Positions 16,567 to 25,009 of a stretch of DNA of 64,000 nt are shown here, piece after piece (the first letter of the stretch is position 1; each line of letters opens with the position of its first letter). This DNA is from Kordiimonas lipolytica (GTDB taxonomy: Bacteria > Pseudomonadota > Alphaproteobacteria > Sphingomonadales > Kordiimonadaceae), in NCBI RefSeq assembly GCF_001550065.1, contig NZ_LRUB01000036.1, positions 248,001-312,000 on the forward strand. The letters are read 5' to 3'. The position numbers were made by a program, and so were the translations under genes. Below the pieces are notes generated by a model, which did no database searches, was not told where the DNA came from, and worked only from the letters and a program-made list of their open reading frames with translations.

Positions 16567-18237
16567 ATGGCTGCCTATCAATATGTCTATCAGATGCACA
16601 AGCTCACCAAACAGTATCCTGGTGGCAAGCAGGTTCTGAACGGTATTTCCCTCAACTTCCTGCCCGACGCGAAAATCGCGATCATCGGCCAGAACGGTGC
16701 GGGTAAATCGACGCTGATGAAAATCATGGCGGGCTATGACACCGAATTCGGTGGCGAGGCCTGGGCCGCAGAAGGCATTCGTGTGGGTTACCTGCCGCAG
16801 GAACCGCAGCTGAACGAAGACAAGGACGTTCTGGGCAACGTGATGGAAGGTCTGGCCTCCACGCAGGCGCTGGTGGACGAGTTCAACCAGGTGGCTGGCG
16901 ACTACGGCATGGACCCTGAGAATATGGACCTCCTGAACCGTATGGGCGAGCTGCAGGAACAGATCGACGCCGCAGACGCGTGGGACCTGCAGTCTCAGGC
17001 CGAAGTGGCGATGGACGCGCTTTGCTGCCCGCCGAACGATTGGTCTGTGGATAAGCTTTCGGGCGGTGAGAAACGCCGCGTTGCGCTTTGTAAGCTGCTG
17101 CTTGAAAAGCCTGAAATCCTGCTGCTCGATGAGCCGACCAACCACCTTGACGCCGAAACCGTCGCCTGGCTCGAAAAATTCCTGCAGAACTACAAGGGCT
17201 GTGTGATCCTCGTGACCCACGACCGCTACTTCCTCGATAACGTGGTGGGCTGGGTGCTTGAGCTTGACCGCGGCCAGGGCATTCCGTTCGAGGGCAACTA
17301 TTCAGCCTGGCTTGAAATGAAGACCAAGCGGATGGCGCAGGAAGAACGTGCTGATAAAGCCCGCCAGAAAGCCATGAATGATGAGCTTGAGTGGATCAGG
17401 CAGTCTCCAAAGGCGCGTCAGGCGAAATCCAAGGCACGGATCAAGGCCTATGACGAAATGCTGGAGCAGCAGCAGGAGCGTGTGGCCGGCCCGGCGCAGA
17501 TCAAGATCCAGCCACCAGCCCGCCTGGGCGGCAAGGTGATCGAAGCCAAGGGGCTCACGAAGGCGTTTGGCGACAAGCTTCTGTTTGACGGCCTCGACTT
17601 CAGCCTGCCACCGGGCGGCATCGTGGGTGTGATCGGCCCGAACGGCGCGGGTAAAACCACGCTCTTCAAGCTGATTACCGGTCAGGAAAAACCTGACGCT
17701 GGCACCATTGAAATCGGTGACACTGTGCAGCTTGGCTATGTGGATCAGTCGCGCGACGCGCTGGACGCAAACAAGAACGTCTGGGAGGAAATCTCCGGCG
17801 GGCACGACATGTTCTATTTCGGCAAGCATGAAGTTTCGACCCGGGCTTATGTTGGCGCCTTCAACTTCAAGGGCGGCGACCAACAGAAGAAAGTTGGCCT
17901 GCTGTCGGGTGGTGAGCGGAACCGCGTGCACCTGGCGAAGATGCTCAAGGAAGGCGGCAACGTATTGCTGCTCGATGAGCCGACCAACGACCTTGACACC
18001 GAAACCCTGTCTGCGCTTGAAGAAGCCCTTGAGAACTTCGCTGGCTGTGCTGTGGTTATCAGCCACGACCGCTTCTTCCTTGACCGGATCGCAACGCACA
18101 TCCTGGCGTTTGAAGGCGACAGCCATGTGGAATGGTTCGAAGGCAACTTCGAAATGTACGAAGAAGACAAGAAGCGCCGCCTGGGGGCAGATGCCACCCA
18201 GCCGCACCGTATCAAATACCGCAAGTTCACGCGCTAG
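16567..18237 (+). CDS. ettA: Energy-dependent translational throttle protein EttA (ABC-F)
   Basis: A 556-residue ABC-F ATPase that binds the ribosomal E site and gates translation in response to energy charge. It carries two ABC domains: Walker A G-Q-N-G-A-G-K-S-T near residue 39 and G-P-N-G-A-G-K-T-T near 356, signatures L-S-G-G-E-K-R-R and L-S-G-G-E-R-N-R, Walker B L-L-L-D-E-P-T-N-H-L-D and L-L-L-D-E-P-T-N-D-L-D. The linker with an E/K/R-rich segment (about 240-300) is as in EttA, and length matches E. coli EttA. I chose ATG 16567, preceded by AAGGAT; the frame is open further upstream. Confidence 0.95.
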   Translation: MAAYQYVYQMHKLTKQYPGGKQVLNGISLNFLPDAKIAIIGQNGAGKSTLMKIMAGYDTEFGGEAWAAEGIRVGYLPQEPQLNEDKDVLGNVMEGLASTQALVDEFNQVAGDYGMDPENMDLLNRMGELQEQIDAADAWDLQSQAEVAMDALCCPPNDWSVDKLSGGEKRRVALCKLLLEKPEILLLDEPTNHLDAETVAWLEKFLQNYKGCVILVTHDRYFLDNVVGWVLELDRGQGIPFEGNYSAWLEMKTKRMAQEERADKARQKAMNDELEWIRQSPKARQAKSKARIKAYDEMLEQQQERVAGPAQIKIQPPARLGGKVIEAKGLTKAFGDKLLFDGLDFSLPPGGIVGVIGPNGAGKTTLFKLITGQEKPDAGTIEIGDTVQLGYVDQSRDALDANKNVWEEISGGHDMFYFGKHEVSTRAYVGAFNFKGGDQQKKVGLLSGGERNRVHLAKMLKEGGNVLLLDEPTNDLDTETLSALEEALENFAGCAVVISHDRFFLDRIATHILAFEGDSHVEWFEGNFEMYEEDKKRRLGADATQPHRIKYRKFTR

Positions 18238-18261
18238 GCGCTGCGTGCAAGTAGATACAGG

Positions 18262-18287
18262 AAAGGGGCCTTTCGGCCCCTTTTTTT
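18262..18287 (+). terminator. Rho-independent terminator of ettA
   Basis: A perfect stem AAAGGGGCC-TTTC... closes as GGGGCC/GGCCCC with a TTTC loop and is followed by seven T residues. It lies 25 bp after the ettA stop and touches the end of the convergent DUF547 gene. Confidence 0.92.
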
Positions 18288-19527
18288 ATTGTTCCGGTTG
18301 GTTCTCTGACGCTGGTTCATCCGGCGCTGGTTCATCCGGCGCGTCATAAACTTCTTCAACCTCGACTTCGCCTTCTCGGTTTCGCTGGTTCTTCATATGA
18401 ATTTTCTTGACCATATCCACCATATGGATCGGGAAGCGCGTCAGTGACTGGTTGTGGGTGATGGCCGTGTTGCCCCAGGCCGACGCCACCGCCGCTTCGC
18501 CAGCATACTCGCCGCCCACGAAGCTATAGTCCGCACCGCTGTTGGTGAAGGCGTTCAGGAAGGCGGCCGGGTTGCTGCTGGCGGACGAGCGCGAGCGGTT
18601 GCCGCCATAAAGGTCGGCGATATACCAATTGCGCTGGTCGGTGCCCACGCGGCTTGAGGCCGCCTTCAGTTTGTCTGCGAACACCGGCTTCGCATAGCGC
18701 AGCAGGTGGGCCTTCATATCGGTTTCAAAATCAGGGAACAGGGCGGCGTTGACCTCATAGAACATGGAGGTGCGGATGATGCGTTCACGAACAAACGCCC
18801 CCCGGTTGGAGTTGATGAACTCGCGCGCGTTGGCTTCAAGCTGATGCCATACGCGCACGCCGGTATAGGCCTCGTCGCGAATGTTCGGCCCGCCAATGAA
18901 GCCCTGAAACAGGCCATACATGATCAGCGGATTGCGGTATTTCGGGATCAGGATCTTGTGGTGGATGTCGTTCAAGGACAGCGGAATGCCTGCGACAGTC
19001 AGCACCTTTTCGTCCCAGAGCTGCGGGTAATGTTTCTTCAGGTTGGTTTCAGGGAAGACCTTGGCGATCTGGCTGATTACCGTGAGGTTATAGAGATTGA
19101 GCCAGTAAGCCAGCTGCTCCTTGCTGCTGAATTGGTTGAGTGGTACGGCGCTTGGGACTTTCTCAAGGTCGCGCCTGAGGGCCACCAGCACATCGAGGTT
19201 GTCACCCAGGAAGGCATGGAAGTCGATGCGGTTGCCTTCGGTTCTGGTGCTGCCGCGTGAGCCTGTTGAGATACGGGAACCCGTACGTGGCACTGTCTTG
19301 CCCGCGGTTGACCTGTCAGAATGGCCGGTTTCCCAAACGGTCTGGCTGAGGATCGCGGACAGGTCCTTATAGTCGATCGACATGGGCGAGTCCGGCGTGT
19401 CGCCCTTGAAGGCTTCGATGGCTGTGTCCGGGGTGACTTGTGCTTTTGCGGCGGGGGCGGGAGGAAGCGCGAGCGAAAGTGTGGCGGCAAGCAGGGCAGC
19501 AGCCCGTGAAAAATGTCTCTTTGTCAT
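18286..19527 (-). CDS. Secreted DUF547-domain protein
   Basis: A 413-residue exported protein: signal peptide to about residue 29 (A-A-K-A-Q), then the DUF547 region with S-S-K-E-Q-L-A-Y-W-L-N-L-Y-N near 145, the W-D-E-K-V-L-T-V-A-G-x-x-L-S-L-N-D-I-H-H core and R-x-x-F-x-N-P-like segments. A proline/glutamate-rich tail repeats D-E-P-A. DUF547 proteins have no established function. Its promoter region lies next to the IS insertion. Confidence 0.82.
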   Translation of the reverse strand: MTKRHFSRAAALLAATLSLALPPAPAAKAQVTPDTAIEAFKGDTPDSPMSIDYKDLSAILSQTVWETGHSDRSTAGKTVPRTGSRISTGSRGSTRTEGNRIDFHAFLGDNLDVLVALRRDLEKVPSAVPLNQFSSKEQLAYWLNLYNLTVISQIAKVFPETNLKKHYPQLWDEKVLTVAGIPLSLNDIHHKILIPKYRNPLIMYGLFQGFIGGPNIRDEAYTGVRVWHQLEANAREFINSNRGAFVRERIIRTSMFYEVNAALFPDFETDMKAHLLRYAKPVFADKLKAASSRVGTDQRNWYIADLYGGNRSRSSASSNPAAFLNAFTNSGADYSFVGGEYAGEAAVASAWGNTAITHNQSLTRFPIHMVDMVKKIHMKNQRNREGEVEVEEVYDAPDEPAPDEPASENQPEQ

Positions 19528-19742
19528 GATTATTCCCCCTCTAAAGCGTTTTAACTCCCGGATACTCGCAATGTTGGAACTACACGAACTTGGACAACCA
19601 AAGATTACACTTACCTCATCAAAAGTTTGAATTTTTTTACTTTAGTCACGAAAAAGCCCGCAAACACTTGGTAATACCCCCAATATTTAGCGGTACTCAA
19701 AAGTAGAATTTTCTCGTAATGAACACGGAGGAGATTTTACGA

Positions 19743-20009
19743 ATGAAGAAGTCACGTTATTCCGACAGTCAGATCATCAGCATCCTGAAGCAGGCGGAGG
19801 CGGGTGCGCCTGTGCCTGAGCTTTGCCGGGAACATGGCATGAGCAACGCCAGCTTTTACAAGTGGCGTGCAAAATACGGCGGCATGGATACCTCGATGAT
19901 GGCTAGGCTGAAGGAATTGGAAGCCGAGAACGCTCGTCTGAAGAAGATGTATGCTGACGTCCAGCTCCAGAATGATGTCATCAAGGAAGCTATGGCAAAA
20001 AAGTGGTAA
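19743..20009 (+). CDS. IS3-family transposase OrfA
   Basis: An 88-residue helix-turn-helix and leucine-zipper protein: [19 protein letters not shown] at the start, [23 protein letters not shown] core, then the zipper [14 protein letters not shown]. This is the usual OrfA of IS407-like elements. I chose ATG 19743 after a GGAGGAG; an upstream in-frame ATG at 19719 is possible. Confidence 0.92.
   Translation: MKKSRYSDSQIISILKQAEAGAPVPELCREHGMSNASFYKWRAKYGGMDTSMMARLKELEAENARLKKMYADVQLQNDVIKEAMAKKW
19997..20003 (+). promoter_or_regulatory. -1 programmed frameshift site A-AAA-AAG
   Basis: The heptamer AAAAAAG lies in the correct phase (A AAA AAG in the OrfA frame) just before the OrfA stop. OrfB is in the -1 frame, so slippage here would yield the OrfAB transposase, as in other IS3-family elements. 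Confidence 0.88.
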
Positions 20010-20842
20010 AGCCGTCCCGCCGACGTGAGATGGCAAAAATTGCTGTCTGCAAGGGGCGGCTGAGTATTCGGGCAGCCTGCCGTGCTTTTACGATCAGCGA
20101 GACCTGTTACCGCTACGAACCGAAGCTTTGTGACGAGAATGCCGAGATAGCGGACTGGCTGATTGGTATCACGGGCCGCCAGCGAAACTGGGGCTTCCAG
20201 ATGTGTTTCCTGTATCTGCGTAACGTCAAGGGCTTCAAATGGAACCACAAGCGCGTTTATCGCATTTACAGGGAACTGGAGCTCAATCTGCGGATCAAGC
20301 CGAAGAAGCGCCTGTACCGGGAGAAGCCTGAGCCTCTGGCGGAACCTGAGCAGATCAATGACATCTGGTCCATGGACTTTATGCATGATCAGCTCAGTGA
20401 TGGCCGTAGCTTCCGGGCCTTCAATGTGATTGATGACTTCAACCGTGAAGCCCTGAGCATCGAGATCGACTTCTCCCTGCCAGCAGGCCGTGTCATCAGG
20501 GCTCTTGATCAAATCATTGAATGGCGCGGCAAGCCGCTTGCCATTCGCTGTGATAATGGCCCCGAATATGTAGGTCATCAACTGGCAGCATGGGCTGAAA
20601 AGCATGGCATTGGCCTGCAGTTTATCCAGCCAGGTAAACCACAGCAGAATGCCTATGTGGAACGGTTTAATAGGACGGTCAGGTACGATTGGTTGAACCA
20701 GTATATCTTTGAAACCATCGAGGAGGTGCAGGAAGCTGCCACAAAATGGATGTGGACTTATAACAACGAGCGGCCGAATATGGCGCTCGGCGGCATCACG
20801 CCGAAACAGAAACTGGCCATGGGCATGCCCATGGCTGCATAA
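20003..20842 (+). CDS. IS3-family transposase OrfB (DDE integrase)
   Basis: A 279-residue rve-type integrase domain in the -1 frame relative to OrfA. The DDE residues are visible: D in W-S-M-D-F-M near residue 130, D in R-C-D-N-G-P-E-Y near 190, and E in N-A-Y-V-E-R-F-N near 226, followed by the C-terminal [11 protein letters not shown] motif. No internal stop or frameshift. It could start at GTG 20003, but is more likely made as an OrfAB fusion. Confidence 0.94.
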   Translation: MVKPSRRREMAKIAVCKGRLSIRAACRAFTISETCYRYEPKLCDENAEIADWLIGITGRQRNWGFQMCFLYLRNVKGFKWNHKRVYRIYRELELNLRIKPKKRLYREKPEPLAEPEQINDIWSMDFMHDQLSDGRSFRAFNVIDDFNREALSIEIDFSLPAGRVIRALDQIIEWRGKPLAIRCDNGPEYVGHQLAAWAEKHGIGLQFIQPGKPQQNAYVERFNRTVRYDWLNQYIFETIEEVQEAATKWMWTYNNERPNMALGGITPKQKLAMGMPMAA

Positions 20843-20939
20843 AGCTTCTACTTTTGAAGCCCCCTAAATATGGGGGTATTACCACTTGGCTGCGGGCTTC
20901 CGAAAGTTGGTTGGGGAATGGACTGTTGCCAAGAAGGGA

Positions 20940-21713
20940 TTACTGCGGGTCTTCCTCTTCCAGCTCATCCTCAAGGTCGTCGAAGAAATCATCCTCGCCT
21001 TCAAGGGGCGGTGGGTCGCCGTCATAAATTTCATAGCGGCGGTTCTGCCAATAGACAGTGCGGGCAAAGACATAGGGGTCGTCTTCCAGATACAGCTCCT
21101 TCAGCACATCGTCATACTGGACACGCAGGTCCCAGGCGTCGACGGCGGTACGTGCGAGGCTTAGGTCCCAGAACTTGCCTTTTTTATCAAGCGCCATTGC
21201 CGTGGGATCATAGAAAACATAGGTGGCGAAACCTGTGGTATCCCGAAGGTTGGATGGGCCAAGGAACGGCAGCACGATATAGGGGCCGTCTCCAAAGCCC
21301 CAGGTCGCCAGGGTCTGGCCGAAGTCTTCGCTATGATACTCAATGCCCATTCGGTCTGATACCTTAAAGAGGCCGGCGATCCCGATCGTGCTGTTGATGA
21401 CGAATCGGCTCAGCGTCTTACCCGCGCGCTTGAACTTCAACTGAAGGATATCGTTGATAAAGACCCAAGGCTCGCGCAAGTTACGCATCGCGTTCGATAT
21501 GCCGTCGCGGGGCGGCTTGGGTACGACGGTCTTATAGACAGCAACCGCCGGACTGATAACCGTTTTGTCGGCTGCCTCATTGAAAGCGAAGATGGCGCGG
21601 TTCATTGGCTCCAGCGGGTCGCTTACGCTGGCGGAGGGGCCGTTCTCTGGCGTTGAGGCACACGCAGCGGTCAGTAGCAGCAGGCCCAGGGCAATAAACT
21701 TGCGAGCTGTCAT
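20940..21713 (-). CDS. mlaA: MlaA-family outer-membrane lipoprotein (VacJ)
   Basis: A 257-residue lipoprotein of the MlaA family, which removes phospholipid from the outer leaflet of the outer membrane. The lipobox L-T-A-A-C at residues 14-18 marks the lipidated cysteine. Family motifs are D-P-L-E-P-M-N-R near 34, N-x-x-x-P-x-x-x-I-N-D-I-L-Q near 83, R-F-V-I-N-S-T-I-G-I-A-G near 106, and D-F-G-Q-T-L-A-x-W-G near 128. The C-terminus is a strongly acidic tail of about 20 residues. No mla ABC genes are adjacent. Confidence 0.92.
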   Translation of the reverse strand: MTARKFIALGLLLLTAACASTPENGPSASVSDPLEPMNRAIFAFNEAADKTVISPAVAVYKTVVPKPPRDGISNAMRNLREPWVFINDILQLKFKRAGKTLSRFVINSTIGIAGLFKVSDRMGIEYHSEDFGQTLATWGFGDGPYIVLPFLGPSNLRDTTGFATYVFYDPTAMALDKKGKFWDLSLARTAVDAWDLRVQYDDVLKELYLEDDPYVFARTVYWQNRRYEIYDGDPPPLEGEDDFFDDLEDELEEEDPQ

Positions 21714-21927
21714 ATGGGTTTCCGTTCAGGCGTTTCCATAAGGGCCGTTCTGGCGCGGCCATTTGTTATAAAATTTCGCGCTTTTATGCGCAATACCGCC
21801 GCAATGTGGCAACACGCGGGCTGTCCTTCAAGTCTATAGCCTAAAAAATCCATTTGCATACAGTCACAAAATGCGGAGCGGATTTAGAAAATGACGCGCG
21901 AAGCGTAAGAATTTCACGCCTTTACAA

Positions 21928-21947
21928 ATATAAAGAAATCTTTATAT
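21928..21947. promoter_or_regulatory. Perfect 9-2-9 palindrome, operator of the ArsR-methyltransferase regulator
   Basis: ATATAAAGA-AA-TCTTTATAT is a perfect inverted repeat just upstream of the ArsR-methyltransferase gene that heads the methionine operon. Size and AT-rich symmetry fit an ArsR-family operator. Autoregulation and control of metF-metH by this site is an inference. Confidence 0.8.
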
Positions 21948-21989
21948 TGCATGCAAACGCCACCGGATATTCCAACAGGGAAGCAAGGC

Positions 21990-22916
21990 ATGGATGAACT
22001 TTTGGCAGCGCTTAGAGCCGTCGGGGAAGCAACCCGGCTTCGCATTCTGGCCCTTCTTGGGCGGGGCGAGCTGACTGTGGGTGAGCTTGTCCATATCCTA
22101 GATCAAAGCCAGCCCCGTGTCTCGCGTCATCTGAAATTGATGGGTGAGGCCGGTATCCTTGACCGCTTCCAGGAAGGCACTCAGGTGTTCTACCGTCTGG
22201 CGGATCGGGGTGTCGGGGCAAGGCTCAATGACGCGCTTCTGCCGCTTGTGGCTGATGATGATGACAGCCTTGAGGCGGACCTGAAGGCACTTGATGCCAT
22301 CCGGACTGAGCGGTTCGAACGCGCCCAGGCTTATTTTCGTTCGCACGCCGAGGAGTGGGACCAGATCCGGTCGCTCTATGTGGCGGAAGCGGAAGTGGAG
22401 CAAGCGCTGCTGGACGTTCAGGGTGGCGGCAAGGTTGGTCGGCTGCTGGATGTCGGCACAGGTACAGGGCGCATGCTGGATGTGTTTGCGGCGCAGGCTG
22501 AGCAGGCGCTGGGCATCGATGTGTCCCGAGACATGCTGGCGGTGGCGCGCGGTAACCTGGCCCACAAGGGCCTGCAGAACTGCCAGGTACGGCTGGGCGA
22601 TATGTATGACCTGGGCCTAGACGATGGCAGCCAGGACCTGATCATTTTTCATCAGGTGCTGCACTTTGCCGATGACCCGGCCAAGGCGATCCGCGAAGCT
22701 GCGCGGGCGCTTGGCAAAGGTGGCAGCATCCTGATTGCGGATTTCGCGCCGCACACGGAAGAATATCTGCGCGACGAGCAGGCGCACAGGCGCCTTGGCT
22801 TCGCGGACGAGGAAATCACGGCCATGGGCGAAAGCGCAGGGCTGAGCCGAACTGATCTCCGCCATCTGGACGGCGGTAAATTACGAGTAACAATCTGGCG
22901 GTTCGACAAAGTTTAA
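21990..22916 (+). CDS. ArsR-family regulator fused to a SAM-dependent methyltransferase domain
   Basis: A 308-residue two-domain protein. Residues 1-90 are an ArsR winged helix (E-A-T-R-L-R-I-L-A-L-L, S-Q-P-R-V-S-R-H-L-K-L-M recognition helix). From about 130 follows a class I methyltransferase fold with L-L-D-V-G-T-G-T-G-R-M-L and a D-x-I-x-F-H-Q-V-L-H motif. It precedes metF and split metH, so it probably senses SAM or SAH and controls methionine synthesis, like the ArsR-type SahR/SamR regulators known from Proteobacteria. I chose ATG 21990, preceded by GGGAAG; ATG 21951 directly after the operator is possible. Confidence 0.85.
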   Translation: MDELLAALRAVGEATRLRILALLGRGELTVGELVHILDQSQPRVSRHLKLMGEAGILDRFQEGTQVFYRLADRGVGARLNDALLPLVADDDDSLEADLKALDAIRTERFERAQAYFRSHAEEWDQIRSLYVAEAEVEQALLDVQGGGKVGRLLDVGTGTGRMLDVFAAQAEQALGIDVSRDMLAVARGNLAHKGLQNCQVRLGDMYDLGLDDGSQDLIIFHQVLHFADDPAKAIREAARALGKGGSILIADFAPHTEEYLRDEQAHRRLGFADEEITAMGESAGLSRTDLRHLDGGKLRVTIWRFDKV

Positions 22917-22928
22917 AATGATGGGCTC

Positions 22929-22954
22929 TGAAACAAGTTCAGGGTGACGAATTT
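22929..22954. repeat. REP-like short palindrome before metF
   Basis: A short stem, CTGAA-ACAAG-TTCAG, is followed by GGTGACGA. Its loop and the TGACGA end resemble the hairpins found at 27652-27735, suggesting a family of small intergenic palindromes scattered in this genome. Confidence 0.4.
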
Positions 22955-23023
22955 AGAAACTGGGAAAAGTACCAGAGGCGAAGCCGAAGGACTTTTTCTG
23001 AAGGTTAGTTGAGGAGTAGGGCA

Positions 23024-23932
23024 ATGGCCCAGCGTTATAATCCACATGGTCTGCATTCGCTTTTCGAAGAAGCGGTGAGTGACGTGAATGTTTCTTTCGA
23101 ATTCTTCCCGCCCAAGACGCCAAAGATGGAAGAAACCTTGTGGAATTCCATCAAGACGCTTGAAGAGCTGAACCCGAAGTTTGTTTCCGTCACTTATGGT
23201 GCGGGCGGCGGCACGCGGGAGCGCACCCACAATACGGTGAAGCGGATGGTTGAGGAAACGAGCCTCGCGCCCGCCGCGCACCTGACGTGCGTTGGGGCGA
23301 CAAAGGCCGAGATCGACGAAGTCGTGCGCGATTATTACGACGCCGGTGTGCGGTCCATCGTGGCGCTTCGGGGCGATCCACCAGAGGGCACCTGCCGTTA
23401 TGAGGCGCACCCGGGCGGCTATGCAAACGCGGCTGAGCTGGTTGAAGGCATCCGGAAAATTGCCGATTTCGATATCTCTGTTGGCGCATACCCGGAAAAA
23501 CACCCGGACAGCCCAAGCCTGGCAGCGGACCTTGATAACCTGAAGCGCAAAGTGGACGCGGGCGCGAACCGGGCCATCACCCAGTTCTTTTTCGAACCCG
23601 ACCAGTATTTCCGCTTCCTGGATCACTGCGATTCATACGGCATCAATGTGCCGATCGTGCCGGGCATTTTGCCCGTGACCAACTATACAACGCTGAAGAA
23701 TTTTGCCAAAACTGCGGGCGCCAGCGTGCCCAAGTGGCTGGGGGACCTGTTTGATGGGCTTGATGACCGGCCGCAGACGCGCCAACTGGTGGCTGCGACG
23801 GTCGCCGGCGAGATGGTGCGCAGGCTTTATGCGGGCGGTGTCCGCGATTTCCATTTCTATACGCTCAACCGGGCGGAACTGACGTACGCGATTTGCCATA
23901 TGCTGGGTATTCGCGCCGGACAGGAGGGTTAG
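23024..23932 (+). CDS. metF: Methylenetetrahydrofolate reductase MetF
   Basis: A 302-residue FAD-dependent TIM-barrel enzyme that reduces 5,10-methylene-THF to 5-methyl-THF for methionine synthesis. Motifs are S-F-E-F-F-P-P-K-T near residue 22, the V-T-Y-G-A-G-G strand near 55, H-L-T-C-V-G near 85, L-R-G-D-P-P near 115, Q-F-F-F-E near 185 and P-G-I-L-P near 212. I chose ATG 23024, behind GAGGAG, over the upstream TTG. It lies directly before the two metH genes. Confidence 0.95.
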   Translation: MAQRYNPHGLHSLFEEAVSDVNVSFEFFPPKTPKMEETLWNSIKTLEELNPKFVSVTYGAGGGTRERTHNTVKRMVEETSLAPAAHLTCVGATKAEIDEVVRDYYDAGVRSIVALRGDPPEGTCRYEAHPGGYANAAELVEGIRKIADFDISVGAYPEKHPDSPSLAADLDNLKRKVDAGANRAITQFFFEPDQYFRFLDHCDSYGINVPIVPGILPVTNYTTLKNFAKTAGASVPKWLGDLFDGLDDRPQTRQLVAATVAGEMVRRLYAGGVRDFHFYTLNRAELTYAICHMLGIRAGQEG

Positions 23933-23936
23933 GGTT

Positions 23937-25004
23937 ATGACAGACCGGACAGCACTTCTTGAGAAACTCGCAAACGAGCGCATCCTGGTGATGGACGGTG
24001 CCATGGGCACCATGATCCAGAAGCACAAGCTTCAGGAAGCCGACTATCGCGGTGAACGCTTCAAGGACTGGCCGTCGGACCTGAAGGGCAATAATGACCT
24101 TCTGGTGCTGACAAACCCGGACGTGATCGCGGGCATCCACGCTGCCTTCCTTGAGGCCGGTGCGGATATCATTGAAACCAACACCTTCAATGGTACCACC
24201 ATTTCCATGGCGGACTATGACATGCAGGAGTTCGCTTATGAAATTAACCTTGAGGGCGCCAAGCTTGCCCGCCGGGTTGCGGATGAGTGGACCGAGAAGA
24301 CGCCCGACAAGCCGCGTTTTGTCGCGGGCTCTGTGGGCCCTACCAACAAGACGCTTTCTGTGTCGCCGGACGTGAACAACCCTGGCTTCCGCGAAGTGAA
24401 TTTCGACGACGTGGTCAAAGCCTATAAAACGCAAGTTGAAGGCCTGATGGACGGCGGCGTGGATATCATCCTGATTGAAACAGTGTTCGACACGCTGAAC
24501 GCCAAGGCGGCGATTTTCGCCACGCAGGACGTGTTCGAGGAACGCGGCACAGAGCGGCCGATCATGCTTTCCTGCACCGTTACCGATATGTCGGGCCGGA
24601 ACCTTTCGGGCCAGACCATCGAGGCCTTCTGGTATTCGGTGAAGCACGCCAAGCCGTTCACCATCGGCCTCAACTGCGCATTCGGCGCGGAGCACCTGCG
24701 CCCGCACGCCGTGACGCTTTCGGCCATTGCCGATACGCGCGTCGCCATTTACCCGAACGCGGGCCTGCCGAACGAGATGGGCGAATATGACGAAAGCCCG
24801 GACGTGACTGGCGCGCACCTGAAATCATGGGCGGAAGAGGGCCTCCTCAATATCGTGGGTGGCTGCTGCGGCACCACGCCAGAGCATATCAGGGCCATCG
24901 CCGACGCGGTCGCGGGCATTCCGCCCCGCAAAGTGCCGACCATTGCGCCTGCCATGCGGCTTTCCGGCATCGACCCAATTTCAATCATCAACGCGGCTGA
25001 GTAA
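23937..25004 (+). CDS. metH: Methionine synthase, homocysteine-binding component (split MetH N-terminal part)
   Basis: A 355-residue homocysteine S-methyltransferase domain. It starts [12 protein letters not shown] and has the three zinc cysteines, in G-L-N-C-A-F-G near residue 244 and G-G-C-C-G-T-T near 308. It corresponds to the first module of E. coli MetH; the remaining modules are encoded by the next gene 5 bp downstream. The split form is known in several alphaproteobacteria. Confidence 0.93.
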   Translation: MTDRTALLEKLANERILVMDGAMGTMIQKHKLQEADYRGERFKDWPSDLKGNNDLLVLTNPDVIAGIHAAFLEAGADIIETNTFNGTTISMADYDMQEFAYEINLEGAKLARRVADEWTEKTPDKPRFVAGSVGPTNKTLSVSPDVNNPGFREVNFDDVVKAYKTQVEGLMDGGVDIILIETVFDTLNAKAAIFATQDVFEERGTERPIMLSCTVTDMSGRNLSGQTIEAFWYSVKHAKPFTIGLNCAFGAEHLRPHAVTLSAIADTRVAIYPNAGLPNEMGEYDESPDVTGAHLKSWAEEGLLNIVGGCCGTTPEHIRAIADAVAGIPPRKVPTIAPAMRLSGIDPISIINAAE

Positions 25005-25009
25005 GTATC

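Larger units (their letters stand above)
19666..20887 (+). mobile_element. IS3-family insertion sequence (IS407-group-like), intact, with 4-bp target duplication
   Basis: The element spans about 19670-20883 (1214 bp). Terminal inverted repeats begin GGTAATACCCCCA at the left and, read inward on the other strand, GGTAATACCCCCA at the right; with one indel they match over about 38 bp, up to TCAAAAGTAGAA. ACTT flanks both ends (19666-19669 and 20884-20887), a 4-bp target duplication as expected for the IS407 group. Both orfs and the slippery site are intact, so it may still be active. It inserted between the DUF547 and mlaA genes without breaking either. Confidence 0.93.

Noticed and set aside
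22917..23023. A SAM or SAH riboswitch before metF
   Set aside because: The gap has only a short REP-like stem; the conserved cores of SAM-II or SAH riboswitches are not visible, and the ArsR-type operator offers a simpler mode of control.
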